64,000 bases of DNA from Cecembia rubra. Lineage in GTDB: Bacteria; Bacteroidota; Bacteroidia; Cytophagales; Cyclobacteriaceae. The notes under the pieces were generated by a model that worked only from the letters and a program-made list of their open reading frames with translations, was not told the DNA's origin and made no database searches. The DNA lies in NCBI RefSeq assembly GCF_003014575.1, contig NZ_PYGF01000004.1, forward strand, positions 162,556 through 226,555. The letters are read 5' to 3'. This document shows, one piece after another, positions 16,001-25,160 of this stretch. The translations under genes and the position numbers were made by a program. How positions within the stretch are numbered: the stretch's first letter is position 1; each line of letters opens with the position of its first letter.

Positions 16001-17665
16001 CCGGTTATAACCGGAACAGGAAGGCTAAATGGGGGAACAGTTTTGATCAAATACCTCAACACTTTCTATACAGTCAATGGAAATGTCCTCTTCAATCCTA
16101 ATGAGATAAGTTTCAGGGAACTCCAACTGAGAGATATCAACGGAAATACTGCCAGAATGCGTGGCGGAATTTCCCATGATTATTTCTCTGATTTCATCCT
16201 TGATGTCAGTTCCAACCTGGAAAATTTCCAAGTCTTAAATACCACCCTGAGGGATAATGACCTTTTCTATGGCACAGCAAATGTGTCCGGATCGCTCAAT
16301 ATTTTTGGAGCAGCAAATAACCTGGACATAACTGCAAGGGCTACTTCCCAACCCAATACCAGAATTTATATTCCTTTTGGCAGCAGCAACGAACAGGCAC
16401 AGGAAGAATTTATCAATATCATCAATGTGAGAGACACCAGTAGAGTGCAATCGGAGTTAATAGAGGGGGTTGAGAAGCTAGCCATCAACAATGTGAGGAT
16501 GAATTTTAATTTTGATGTGACTCCTGATGCCTATCTGGAAATACAGATCGACCCAAGAACAGGAGAGAATATACAAGGGAGAGGAAGGGGTGTTATCAAT
16601 ATGAATATTGACACCCAGGGCAACTTCTCTATGCTGGGGAATTATGAAATCACAGAGGCTAAGTACAATTTTTCACTGTATAATGTCATCAGGAGAGAAT
16701 TCATTGTTCAGCCTGGAAGCAGAATATCCTGGTTTGGAGACCCTTATGAAGGAGTAATGGATATAAGGGCCTATTACCAGGAGAGTGTTTCGCTTCAAAG
16801 TCTTCAAAGGGTTCAATTAGGAGGGATTGAAGATCCCCAAATGAGAAGAAGATTTCCTTTGAAGGTCCTTATGAACCTTAAAGGCAATTTATTGTCACCG
16901 GACATATCTTTCAACTTTGATTTTTCAGAATTCCCGACTGAAGGGAACGTACAAACCTATATCTCCGCTTTCCAAAACAGGATAGCTAATGATGAACAGG
17001 AAAAAAACAGGCAGGTATTTTCAGTCATTATGATGCGCTCATTCTCACCGGAAGGTCAATTCAGCGGAGTAGGAAATATTGCTACTTCCAACCTGAGTCA
17101 GCTGCTTTCTTCCCAATTGAACAGCTTCATAGCACAGGTGGATCAAAACCTGGAAGTGGATATAGACCTGGCCAATTTAGACCAAAACACCCTGGAAACA
17201 TTTCAGTTGCGCGTAGCATACACATTTTTAGATGGACGGCTACGAGTAAGTAGGGATGGGGGATTCACAGATCTTCAAGGAAATGCAGACCTGAACAGTA
17301 TAGCAGGAGATTGGCAGGCTGAATACCTCATCACTGAAGACGGAAGGTACAGGATGCGAATTTATAACAGGAATAATTTCAATACCTTTACTTCCCTTTC
17401 TTTGGCAAGAAATGTGGCGACTTATGGGATTTCCGTATCCCAATATGTATCCTTCAACTCCTTTTCTGAACTTATCTCCAGAATCAAAAAAAAGGAAACA
17501 GAAAGACTGAGAATCAATGATACAGATGATTTTTTAAGGTATCAATTTGAAGAAGAAAGGGGCTGGAGGCCTATCCCCTTGGAAAACCTCGAAAAAAGAG
17601 TTAGTCCCTTGGATTACCAGTTTGAGCAGCCTGATAGAATATACAGAAAAGAGGAGGAAGAATAA
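13076..17665 (+). CDS. TamB/DUF490-type translocation and assembly module protein
   Basis: A protein of about 1529 residues. A single N-terminal transmembrane helix (LLLFLVFGILLIAILL) precedes a very long beta-rich body made of repeated short strands, as in AsmA/TamB bridge proteins. The last ~450 residues carry the TamB C-terminal signature (GRGRGVINMNIDTQG, YEITEAKYNFSLYNVI, LAISQL-type tail). Such proteins span the periplasm and are implicated in lipid transport and outer-membrane protein assembly. I chose ATG 13076 over an upstream TTG at 13043. The upstream codons overlap the tsaD promoter region and would put extra polar residues before the membrane helix. Confidence 0.88.
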   Translation: MKALRLSFRLLLFLVFGILLIAILLQIPAVQTRITAWLTTYITDNTGFKTSVSKVRIRWWDAVSLNDVIIYDHQDSLMVDLEEVYIDFSLQGLLDRSNPALDQIKMEKGYVRLISHDDDFQMNIAEFFARLNEILPGKKDPNQPSGKFNINNIFFKETSLDILNFVTAAVTSGFDYTNLRFRDLIADVDAFYTKGPELGMKVNYLRGIESTSGMVFQQLKTDFTYTPNSMEFSDLFLRSNKTEIKDYLRFDFDSTRSLNKFVEEVRITARLDETALDIQDLRYFSEELPNIEDRIYLSGEVKGTVSDFSSEQLLIRFGLRSALFGKFRIEGLPNLDETFFQMSLVNSVLNSNDLAPYISDEARREINKFRDIRFDTDFSGYLHIFTANGNFRTGIGNMIGRLHYKSEDGEPTYTGRVELRNLDIGVLLEDRQRFQKVNLTGNIRGRGLSIQNALLEIDADIKSAGVNGYNYVNIKTDATYGKDLFRGSLVVNDPNLKGEISGVLDVRDGKDSIRLNAELDTAFLKNLGIMERETFISGKVDMDTKGITLDDIEGIARFSDINLSYEGRNLYVDNFFFQSLFTDDSRLISLNSDLLVAGISGKFKVDDLIKDVETLGKEYFAILTNAEKPVSRKKTSKPEPYNIDINLNFIDINPIINLFEPKASISKNTLIEGAFYQTPDNTILNFFSSVDTIYYNGNFLFNTNLDFNTSKLNMNDEVLASFYVFSKKQVLGSGLTFNNLAMEAIWDESNIDLTYRQDQLETGSYVRVKSEITIYPDHTTIAFDPSELKVLDKTWRFDNNNQIYISGKSLLFDNIKLFNENQFISFNGTISPNSEDVLSLQIHELNLDFFNTLSNKEFEGRANGQFGLSNFYESIGVNGQLKIEEMYINKFLIGDIDAATYFAGRLINLNLTNIREGKKVITVNGYLGSDDDELALRANLNETDLSILEPFLSDYLSRMGGTVSGELAIEGTINFPVITGTGRLNGGTVLIKYLNTFYTVNGNVLFNPNEISFRELQLRDINGNTARMRGGISHDYFSDFILDVSSNLENFQVLNTTLRDNDLFYGTANVSGSLNIFGAANNLDITARATSQPNTRIYIPFGSSNEQAQEEFINIINVRDTSRVQSELIEGVEKLAINNVRMNFNFDVTPDAYLEIQIDPRTGENIQGRGRGVINMNIDTQGNFSMLGNYEITEAKYNFSLYNVIRREFIVQPGSRISWFGDPYEGVMDIRAYYQESVSLQSLQRVQLGGIEDPQMRRRFPLKVLMNLKGNLLSPDISFNFDFSEFPTEGNVQTYISAFQNRIANDEQEKNRQVFSVIMMRSFSPEGQFSGVGNIATSNLSQLLSSQLNSFIAQVDQNLEVDIDLANLDQNTLETFQLRVAYTFLDGRLRVSRDGGFTDLQGNADLNSIAGDWQAEYLITEDGRYRMRIYNRNNFNTFTSLSLARNVATYGISVSQYVSFNSFSELISRIKKKETERLRINDTDDFLRYQFEEERGWRPIPLENLEKRVSPLDYQFEQPDRIYRKEEEE

Positions 17666-17711
17666 CACAAATTTATCTTTTGGGTTATTCATACATTGAA
17701 AAAATTTACCC

Positions 17712-19013
17712 ATGGAAAAAATCAATATATTTTGGTTCAGAAGGGATTTGAGATTGGATGACAATACAGGTCTCTATTATGCATTAACCCAAGAAAAAAA
17801 TATCCTTCCTCTGTTTATATTTGACCGTAACATCCTGGATAAATTGGAGGAAAAGGCAGATGCAAGGCTTACATTTATCCATCAACAAATCCAAAGGCTA
17901 CATGAAGAGCTTAAGGGATTGGGGACATCAATTGTGGTGAAATATGGAAATCCACTGGAAATTTGGAGCTCCCTCATTGAGGAATACAACATTGAAAACG
18001 TCTATACCAATAGGGATTATGAACCCTATGCCCGGGAAAGAGACGAAGCAGTCAAAGCCATTCTTCAGAAAAAAAACATCCAGTTCCTGGACTTCAAAGA
18101 TCAAGTGATTTTTGAAAAAGAGGAAATAGTAAATGGTAACGGAGATTTTTATAAAGTATTCACCCCATACAGCAAAGTATGGTTGGAAAAATTCCGGAAA
18201 AATCCACCTGAAATTCTCAGTTTCGAAAAATCCAAAATGAATTTTTTCCCTATCAGCCCACAGCCTATTCCTTGCCTGAATGATTTGGGTTTTGAACCTA
18301 GCAATATAAAAATCCCACCTTTGGAGGTCAATAAAAGCTTGATTAAGCAATACGATAAAACCAGGAATTTCCCTGCTGTAAACGGGACAAGCAGGATCGG
18401 AATTCATCTTAGGTTTGGGACAGTAAGTGTAAGAAAACTGGTCTTAGATGCAGCTCAACTGAATGAAACCTATCTAAATGAACTAATCTGGAGGGAATTT
18501 TACATGATGATCCTTTATCATAATCCCCAAGTTGTAGATAGAGCCTTCAAACCTCAGTATGACCGTATACCATGGAGAAGAAGCGAGGAAGATTTCAGAA
18601 AATGGTGCGATGGCATGACAGGTTATCCAATAGTCGATGCAGGGATGCGGGAACTCAATGCCACCGGTTATATGCACAACAGGGTAAGGATGATCGTTGC
18701 CAGCTTCCTTACCAAACACCTTTTGATTGACTGGCGATGGGGAGAAGCTTATTTTGCAAAGAAATTATTGGATTTTGAATTATCTTCCAACAACGGAGGC
18801 TGGCAATGGGCTGCAGGCACAGGTACGGATGCCCAACCCTATTTCAGGGTATTCAATCCGGATTCCCAGACAGAAAAATTTGATAAAGAATTCAAATACA
18901 TCAAAAAATGGATACCGGAATATGGCAGTCCTTCATATCCCAAACCAATGGTAGATCATAAATTTGCCAGAGAAAGGGCAATAGAAACATACAAAAACGC
19001 ATTGAATTCATGA
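17712..19013 (+). CDS. phr: deoxyribodipyrimidine photolyase / cryptochrome family
   Basis: A 433-residue flavoprotein that repairs UV-made cyclobutane pyrimidine dimers using blue light. It opens with the DNA-photolyase antenna domain (INIFWFRRDLRLDDNTGLYYAL). The C-terminal FAD-binding region has RIGIHLRFGTVS, LIWREFYMMIL, DAGMRELNATGYMHNR and NNGGWQWAAGTGTDAQPYF, the last being the classic FAD/lesion site. Length fits class I CPD photolyases. Its stop overlaps the next gene's start (ATGA at 19010), so it is in an operon with the Smr protein. Confidence 0.93.
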   Translation: MEKINIFWFRRDLRLDDNTGLYYALTQEKNILPLFIFDRNILDKLEEKADARLTFIHQQIQRLHEELKGLGTSIVVKYGNPLEIWSSLIEEYNIENVYTNRDYEPYARERDEAVKAILQKKNIQFLDFKDQVIFEKEEIVNGNGDFYKVFTPYSKVWLEKFRKNPPEILSFEKSKMNFFPISPQPIPCLNDLGFEPSNIKIPPLEVNKSLIKQYDKTRNFPAVNGTSRIGIHLRFGTVSVRKLVLDAAQLNETYLNELIWREFYMMILYHNPQVVDRAFKPQYDRIPWRRSEEDFRKWCDGMTGYPIVDAGMRELNATGYMHNRVRMIVASFLTKHLLIDWRWGEAYFAKKLLDFELSSNNGGWQWAAGTGTDAQPYFRVFNPDSQTEKFDKEFKYIKKWIPEYGSPSYPKPMVDHKFARERAIETYKNALNS

Positions 19014-19960
19014 ATGTAGGTGATAGGGTAAGATTACTCCATGGAAATGAAGAAGGAGTAATCACAAAAATTTCAGCAGGAGGAAGAGTTGAAATCGAAA
19101 TTGAAGATGGCTTTCGAATTCCAGCGCTAAAAAGTGAAGTGGTAGTTATTTCGGCTGCTGAAGCACAACATTTTGGAGGGGAGAAAGGAGTAAGCTCAAC
19201 TTTGACGGGCATAAAACCCCAAAAAACTGACAGCAATGAAAAAAGTGTTTTTCTAGCTTATATCCCCTTAAATGACAAGGAACTTGCTATTTACATTTGC
19301 AATAACTCTGATAGAGACTATTTGGTCATAGCTTCAGAATTATATGGTGAAAACAGGCAGACAATCCTGGCGGAAATGCTTCCTTCAAAAAACACCAAAA
19401 AAATTGGTGAAAAAACCATCCAACTATTTGAAGAATGGCCCCCTCTATTGATGCAGTTCTTCCCTATCCATAAAAAAGTCGAAAAAACCCAGCCTTCGTT
19501 TGAAAGAAAGCTGAAATTCAAAGCTTCAGCTTTTTTTAAAAGCAAAGGCACTGCCCCGATTTTAAACAAATCAGGTTATATCTTCATGGTCTCAGAATCT
19601 TCCAAAGAAATTGATATCCGACAGTTGAACGAAGAATTAAAAGAACAAACCGCCCCATCAAAGCTGCAGTTTCAGAAACCTCCAAAGGAAGTAGACCTTC
19701 ACATAGAAAAACTTACAAATGACCATCCTTTTATGAGCAATTCAGAAATACTCAGGTTACAAATGGATACTTTTGAAAAGAATCTGAATTATGCCATTGC
19801 AAGTGGGATGGATGAAATTACTTTTATCCATGGTATAGGAAACGGGGTACTTAGAAAAGAAATCCATAAGTACCTTAGTCAATTGGAAAATATTAAGTAT
19901 TTTCAGGATACACAGAAAAGCCGGTTCGGTTATGGGGCAACATTGGTACGAATTTCTTAA
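19010..19960 (+). CDS. DUF2027 and Smr domain protein
   Basis: A 316-residue soluble protein. The N-terminal ~70 residues (GDRVRLLHGNEEGVI, GFRIPALKSEVVVI) form a small beta-barrel-like module typical of Bacteroidota DUF2027. The middle is a beta-sandwich-like region, and the last ~85 residues are an Smr domain (VDLHIEKL, then FIHGIGNGVLRKEIHKYL). Smr domains are found in MutS2 and can nick DNA or RNA. Here there is no MutS ATPase. It overlaps the photolyase gene by four bases and is three bases from the next gene. The operon is consistent with nucleic-acid maintenance, but the true substrate is unknown. Confidence 0.85.
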   Translation: MNVGDRVRLLHGNEEGVITKISAGGRVEIEIEDGFRIPALKSEVVVISAAEAQHFGGEKGVSSTLTGIKPQKTDSNEKSVFLAYIPLNDKELAIYICNNSDRDYLVIASELYGENRQTILAEMLPSKNTKKIGEKTIQLFEEWPPLLMQFFPIHKKVEKTQPSFERKLKFKASAFFKSKGTAPILNKSGYIFMVSESSKEIDIRQLNEELKEQTAPSKLQFQKPPKEVDLHIEKLTNDHPFMSNSEILRLQMDTFEKNLNYAIASGMDEITFIHGIGNGVLRKEIHKYLSQLENIKYFQDTQKSRFGYGATLVRIS

Positions 19961-19963
19961 ATC

Positions 19964-20797
19964 ATGAAAGGAAAGGTTTCTCCCATCTTTGCGCTCTTCC
20001 TACAACAATTCGAAGCTGCTAAATCAGCTTTTAATGGCCTGAGCAAACAATACCGTGGAAAAAAAGCCCTGGAGCTTGAAAACAAACTGATATTCCTGGA
20101 AATCTATATTGATTTACTCTCCAAAATCCATTTTGAAGAAGAAAAATTAAAATTCCGACTTTTCTCACCTTTCAAGAAAATTTTCAAAGGCCTGAAAAAG
20201 ACCAAACATATCAAAATGATCATGGCGCAGACTGAGGATTTAAAATTGAAGGAAATTCCAGCTTTCAGCGCCTATTTGAAATCCCTGGAAACAGAAAAAA
20301 ACGAACTGTATAATGAGGTATATGACCTGATTATTTCAAGCCCTCTACAGATTTGGGAGACACTCTACCATGAAGCTCATGAATACAGTAAAGGAATAAA
20401 ACCATTGATGATCAACACAGCAACCACACAGATCATCAATGAAGAATTGGGCTTTTTCCAAGTAGACAACAATGGTATCCTGGACAGTAAAGTACTCAAG
20501 GAAATTTATGAAGGTATCAGGGTCATTACCGCTCTTGAAAATTTGAGGATAGAATCAGGTTTTAACCCAATTTTTATCCAGGAGGTACATGAACGAATGA
20601 GTGAACTTCAAAAAACCATGCTAAAATGGTACGAAAACCACCTTTTCCTCCAACATTTAGTAAATTTTCTTACGGATAAGGAAGATGTTTCCAAAAAATA
20701 CCTTGACCTACTTTCTTCCCTTCAAACCAGCAGAAAATCACATATCAAACAGATTGAATACCAATGTGCAGCCCTTTTTGAAAGAATACTTGAATAA
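19964..20797 (+). CDS. hypothetical helical protein
   Basis: A 277-residue, apparently all-alpha protein without signal peptide or membrane segment. It is rich in Lys, Glu and Leu, with long amphipathic stretches and a basic cluster KKIFKGLKKTKHIK near residue 70. The layout is faintly like CHAD-type helical bundles, but the conserved arginine/histidine pattern of that family is not evident. It is the third gene of the photolyase-Smr operon (three-base gap) and ends against the convergent glycosyltransferase gene with no spacer. Function unknown. Confidence 0.75.
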   Translation: MKGKVSPIFALFLQQFEAAKSAFNGLSKQYRGKKALELENKLIFLEIYIDLLSKIHFEEEKLKFRLFSPFKKIFKGLKKTKHIKMIMAQTEDLKLKEIPAFSAYLKSLETEKNELYNEVYDLIISSPLQIWETLYHEAHEYSKGIKPLMINTATTQIINEELGFFQVDNNGILDSKVLKEIYEGIRVITALENLRIESGFNPIFIQEVHERMSELQKTMLKWYENHLFLQHLVNFLTDKEDVSKKYLDLLSSLQTSRKSHIKQIEYQCAALFERILE

Positions 20798-22267
20798 TTA
20801 ATACCTCTTAAAGGCGTAACTTTTAAATGATGCTATGCTTACCATCCCATAGCCAAAGGTCAACAGCAAATGGAACAACAGCATCATATAATTCCCGGTC
20901 AGGATTGAAATCAGGGATATAGAAAGAAATATCAAAGAGAGAAAAGCTTCCGCATATGTAGTCATAGGAACTTTAAAGGGGTTATAGATATTTTCCGCCC
21001 AAGAAGCATTGGCTTCCAAATTGTACTTCGGAGTCCTTATAAAAGGTGATTTTTTACCAGTAATCCCTTCCCATACCGCTTGAGCATTATGCAAGGACAA
21101 GCCCATGGAAACAGCCAGGAAAACCGGAAGTTCTAAAAGGAACCTCAGAATCCCCTTGATAGAATACCCCACCAAACTGATGTTGGCAAAGAAATAAACC
21201 AGGGCAATAATGATAAAGCCTATGAAAAAGATTGCTGATGCCTGGTAAAGAGCTTGGGGCAATATGCCTATGTAAAATCCCCACCAAACCGGAATACTGC
21301 TAAGACTAACCAATAAGACAGCAATAAAAATGAGGGAATTAAGCAAATGAGCAGCGGCATGAATTTTCTTTCTCCAAGAAAAATCCCCAAAAAATACCGT
21401 CCCCAAGTGTTTAACGGCACATTCGGCACCTCCTTTGGTCCAACGGAATTGCTGGGATTTGATAGCTGACATCACAGGTGGAAGTTCGGCAGGAGATTCA
21501 ATATCAGGCCGGTAAACAAACTTCCAGCCTTTTTTCTGGGCCCTGTAACTCAGATCCAGGTCTTCTGTTAAAGTATCATCTTCCCAGTTACCTGCATCCA
21601 GAATACAGGATTTCCTCCAAATGCCTCCAGTTCCATTGAAATTGATAAATGCTCCCTGACTGTTTCTCCCAATCTGCTCTACCATAAAATGGGCATCCAA
21701 GGCAAAAGCCTGAAGTCGGGTCAATAAGGAGTAATTTTTATTCAGATGTGTCCATCGACTTTGTACCATCCCCACCTTGTCTTCCTCAAAATGCGGTATG
21801 GTTTTTAGCAAAAATTCCGGATCCGGCATGAAATCAGCGTCAAATATGGCAATAAATTCTCCAGTAGCTTCTGCCAGTCCTTCCCTTAATGCACCAGCTT
21901 TAAACCCCTTTCTGTCCGACCTATGAAGGTACTTGAAATTCACTTGTGGGTAAGTTTTGATTTTTTGGATGATGATATCTGAGGTGCTGTCCGTACTGTC
22001 ATCCAAGATCTGTATTTCCAGTTTATCCTTTGGATATCTCAAAACTGCTACCGATTCAATCAAGCGCTCCACCACGTACATTTCATTGTATATCGGCAAC
22101 TGAACTGTGACCTTTGGCAGTGATTGCCTTTCCAATTCAGGCTTATATTTTAGCTGCTTCTTGTTCCTGAAAAAATAAATGAGCAAATGGGCCTGGGCAA
22201 TGCTGTAAAGTAAGACAAAGCACATCGCTAGAAAATATATGCCAAGAAAAATATAAATCAACACCAT
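20798..22267 (-). CDS. membrane glycosyltransferase, cellulose-synthase-like GT2
   Basis: A 489-residue processive-type glycosyltransferase. It has an N-terminal membrane helix, a cytosolic GT-A domain with ILDDSTDST, AIFDADFMPDP and the acceptor TLTEDLDLSYRA, and the QxxRW motif as QQFRW. At least four more membrane helices follow. This is the layout of bacterial cellulose/glucomannan-synthase-like enzymes that polymerise and export a beta-glycan. No BcsB/C or PilZ partner is nearby. Its start codon overlaps the stop of the Fe-S protein gene, making it the last cistron of a five-gene operon. The polymer and the reason for its redox neighbours are unknown. Confidence 0.88.
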   Translation of the reverse strand: MVLIYIFLGIYFLAMCFVLLYSIAQAHLLIYFFRNKKQLKYKPELERQSLPKVTVQLPIYNEMYVVERLIESVAVLRYPKDKLEIQILDDSTDSTSDIIIQKIKTYPQVNFKYLHRSDRKGFKAGALREGLAEATGEFIAIFDADFMPDPEFLLKTIPHFEEDKVGMVQSRWTHLNKNYSLLTRLQAFALDAHFMVEQIGRNSQGAFINFNGTGGIWRKSCILDAGNWEDDTLTEDLDLSYRAQKKGWKFVYRPDIESPAELPPVMSAIKSQQFRWTKGGAECAVKHLGTVFFGDFSWRKKIHAAAHLLNSLIFIAVLLVSLSSIPVWWGFYIGILPQALYQASAIFFIGFIIIALVYFFANISLVGYSIKGILRFLLELPVFLAVSMGLSLHNAQAVWEGITGKKSPFIRTPKYNLEANASWAENIYNPFKVPMTTYAEAFLSLIFLSISLISILTGNYMMLLFHLLLTFGYGMVSIASFKSYAFKRY

Positions 22268-23811
22268 CAGGATTTTACACTTATAGATTTATTTCCTATG
22301 ATAATTGGCATCTCATTGATTCTTCCTTCTTCACCGGCATTCTCTAATTTTAATACCCCTCTAGGACAGACTGCAGAACAAACTCCACAGCCCACACAGG
22401 AAGAACGTACTATATTTTGACCCCTTTGGGCATACCACCTGACATCTATCCCCATCTCACAATAGGTGGAACAATTCCCGCAACTGATACACTGACCGCC
22501 ATTGGTGGTGATGCGGAACCTGGACTTGAAGCGTTGAACAATTCCCAAATAAGCAGCCAAAGGACATCCAAACCGACACCATACACGGTTGCCCATAAAG
22601 GGATAAAAACCGGTTCCAATTACACCGGCAAAGGCAGAGCCTATAGCAAAGCCATAGATAGAATGCAATTGATTGGTGGCCTGACCCAGTAGATCAAATT
22701 TCATGAAATAATTCACAATGGTAAGGGCAGTCATCACAACTGCAAATACCAGCACTCCATGAATTAAATACCTTTCCACCTTCCAGGCTTTGAGGGATTT
22801 GTCGGAAAGCTGACGGTAAGGGTCGCCTAAAGTCTCTGCAAGTCCACCACAGCCGCAGACCCATGAACAATACCAACGCTTGCCATAAAAATAGGTCAGA
22901 AGGGGTACCCCAATGACTATAAGTAAAATCCCCCATATCAGCATAAACATTCCCAAAGCACCCGAGCTCACCATTCCTTCAATTCGATATTCGTAAAAAA
23001 AGGAATAATCCAAAGGCCAGATATTTTTGAAGTCATGCCAGGGCATATTGAACAAGACCAAAATTTCAGGCAACAAAAAGGCAAAAGCCAACTGGAAAAA
23101 CATTACTGAGCCGGTTCTTATAGTTTGGTAAGCATTCCCTTTATACTTTTTGAACATCCTGATGCCCATGACCAAAATAGCCAAAGTGTACACTAAGCCA
23201 TATAAAAACCATTGAGAGGCCTCGTTCCCGGAAAGTGCTTCACTTAAAGGGTCCACCATTATGACCAAATTGGTCATGTATTCAGGCAACCAGTACAAAA
23301 TCACATAAAACAGAATCAAGTAGGTACCGGTAAAGATTCCCAATACTCCTCTTGCCTTCATTGAAGAAAAATAAATTCCATTGTTCTTTATTCCTTCGGG
23401 TTCATTCCTATACAATGGCATGATATACATCAAGCCACCTATTACTCCAAGAATTATAGAAACTCCAAAATACTTATAGGGATGTTCTTGAACGGGATTT
23501 ATAGCAGCTGCCTTTGTTACAGAAAAAGCGTAATTGTCCCAAATCACTTTATCCCAAGCCTGTTGGTCTTTCAAATCTTGGTTGTATGCATTGAACAATT
23601 CTTTAAAATCGCGGATGAAGCTGAAATTTGAAGTATAAATTTTGTCATACATCGGCTCCAAGATTCCAGTCATTACCTCTCTATGTTCTTCTTTTACAAG
23701 CTTTTCTACCAATTGTACATTGAGCTGATAATCTCCAATAAAAGGAATATAACTGAATATCAACAGTCCAATGATAAAAAGAGCCAGACCAAACTTCTGA
23801 ATATTTCTCAT
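22267..23811 (-). CDS. polytopic membrane 4Fe-4S protein, NapH/NosR/CcoG-like
   Basis: A 514-residue membrane protein. After an N-terminal helix and an extracytoplasmic stretch come several membrane helices. These are interrupted by the cysteine pairs of the NapH/NosR type (WYCSWVCGCGG and VWCRFGCPL). The C-terminus is a two-cluster ferredoxin: CISCGNCSTYCEMG and CVGCGVCSAVCPRG. Such proteins move electrons between the quinone pool or cytosolic donors and periplasmic acceptors. Overlapping ATGA junctions tie it to the FAD reductase upstream and the glycosyltransferase downstream. The FAD protein is the likely electron donor; the acceptor is not evident. Confidence 0.85.
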   Translation of the reverse strand: MRNIQKFGLALFIIGLLIFSYIPFIGDYQLNVQLVEKLVKEEHREVMTGILEPMYDKIYTSNFSFIRDFKELFNAYNQDLKDQQAWDKVIWDNYAFSVTKAAAINPVQEHPYKYFGVSIILGVIGGLMYIMPLYRNEPEGIKNNGIYFSSMKARGVLGIFTGTYLILFYVILYWLPEYMTNLVIMVDPLSEALSGNEASQWFLYGLVYTLAILVMGIRMFKKYKGNAYQTIRTGSVMFFQLAFAFLLPEILVLFNMPWHDFKNIWPLDYSFFYEYRIEGMVSSGALGMFMLIWGILLIVIGVPLLTYFYGKRWYCSWVCGCGGLAETLGDPYRQLSDKSLKAWKVERYLIHGVLVFAVVMTALTIVNYFMKFDLLGQATNQLHSIYGFAIGSAFAGVIGTGFYPFMGNRVWCRFGCPLAAYLGIVQRFKSRFRITTNGGQCISCGNCSTYCEMGIDVRWYAQRGQNIVRSSCVGCGVCSAVCPRGVLKLENAGEEGRINEMPIIIGNKSISVKS

Positions 23812-25160
23812 GCTCTTGAACCAATTAATTTTCGAAAAAGCGACACCTTTTTGAATTGGATATTATTCCCTTTCAAGCTGTTATAATCCTTCAAAACAGC
23901 TTGGTAATAGGGTTTGTAAAACTCAGGATTGAAGCTTGCTTTATCCAAATTCCCCATGACCTGATCTATGGTCCATTTTTCTGTCAAGGCTCTATCAAAA
24001 AAATCATGCCTCAATCTCCAACCCAAGGCATTCACTCCCATAAAAACATTAGAGTCTTTATTATAATTCAATCTGATACTTACTTTCCCTTTTGCATCAT
24101 TCCAAAAAAATGAATCAGTATATGAGTCCTGTTTTGGGGGCACTTGTCCATATGTCTGGTATTCAATGTCCAAAAATTTTGCAGAATTGAACCAAGGGCC
24201 GGGCATATAGGGCACTTGGTTTTGGGAGGTAAGGTTATGGGCTAAGATTTCCCCATGCATTCTTCCTGTATACCAAACTTGTTCTATATTCTTCCTGTCC
24301 TCGGCCACCAATTCCCTGAATTCTGCACAATCCCCTATGGCATATACATTTGGCATATTGGTCCTGAAAAAATGATCTATCAATATTCCCTTGGAGGTTT
24401 CGAGTCCGGAACCTATCAAAAATCCAATATTAGGAACAACCCCTACAGTAAGACCAACAAATTCACAATTTATCTTTTTCCCTTTATTCGTAACCACTGC
24501 AGTTACTCTTCCCTCATCATCTCCTATGATTTCATCCAGCTGGGTATCTAATTGCAGATCAATTTCATGCTCAAGGATATGCTTATTAATCATTTTTGCC
24601 TCTTCTTCAGGCAAGACATTGTCCCAGAAATTCCTTTCCCGTACCAAAAAAGTAACCGGAACATTTCTGCTTCTGAGCATTTCCGCCATTTCGATCCCAA
24701 TCAAGCCCCCTCCAACAATGACTGCTTTTTTTATCCCTTTGGTGTTTTCCTCCATGAGTTCCAGATCCTGAAAGGAATATAAGCCCTGAACACCCTTTAA
24801 ATCCTGGCCTGGCCAACCGATTTTGTTTGGACGGGAGCCTGTAGCTAAGATCAAAATATCATAGGAAATGGCTTTTCCGTCTTGGCAGATAAGTTGCTTT
24901 TTGGGAAAGTCCACAAACTCAATCCATGCTTTTAGAAGCTTGATTCGGTTTTTCTCCCAAAACCAATCCTCATACGGTTTGGTATGCTCGTATTTCATAT
25001 GCCCCATATAAATGTACATCAGGGCAGTCCGTGAAAAGAAATGCTCAGTCTCTCCGGAAATCACTAAAATCTCTGCTTCATTATCCTTTTTCCTGATATT
25101 TCGGGCACATGTAATTCCTGAAATCCCGTTTCCTATAATGACTATTTTTCTATTATTCAT
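23808..25160 (-). CDS. NAD(P)/FAD-dependent pyridine nucleotide-disulfide-type oxidoreductase
   Basis: A 450-residue two-dinucleotide-binding flavoprotein. It has an N-terminal FAD site IGNGISGITCARNI, a central NAD(P) site VIVGGGLIGIEMAEML and a second FAD motif VYAIGDCAEF. This is the layout of rubredoxin/ferredoxin reductases and of the FAD domain of nitrite reductase NirB. No redox-active CxxxxC pair is seen. I start it at ATG 25160, eight bases inside the upstream gene. A longer reading from 25241 would add 27 residues that overlap DUF547 coding sequence and precede the FAD motif. It likely feeds electrons to the Fe-S membrane protein encoded next. Confidence 0.88.
   Translation of the reverse strand: MNNRKIVIIGNGISGITCARNIRKKDNEAEILVISGETEHFFSRTALMYIYMGHMKYEHTKPYEDWFWEKNRIKLLKAWIEFVDFPKKQLICQDGKAISYDILILATGSRPNKIGWPGQDLKGVQGLYSFQDLELMEENTKGIKKAVIVGGGLIGIEMAEMLRSRNVPVTFLVRERNFWDNVLPEEEAKMINKHILEHEIDLQLDTQLDEIIGDDEGRVTAVVTNKGKKINCEFVGLTVGVVPNIGFLIGSGLETSKGILIDHFFRTNMPNVYAIGDCAEFRELVAEDRKNIEQVWYTGRMHGEILAHNLTSQNQVPYMPGPWFNSAKFLDIEYQTYGQVPPKQDSYTDSFFWNDAKGKVSIRLNYNKDSNVFMGVNALGWRLRHDFFDRALTEKWTIDQVMGNLDKASFNPEFYKPYYQAVLKDYNSLKGNNIQFKKVSLFRKLIGSRA

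Noticed and set aside
17928-18407. A 159-codon minus-strand frame inside the photolyase gene
   Set aside because: Antisense shadow of a recognised enzyme; no start context or family.
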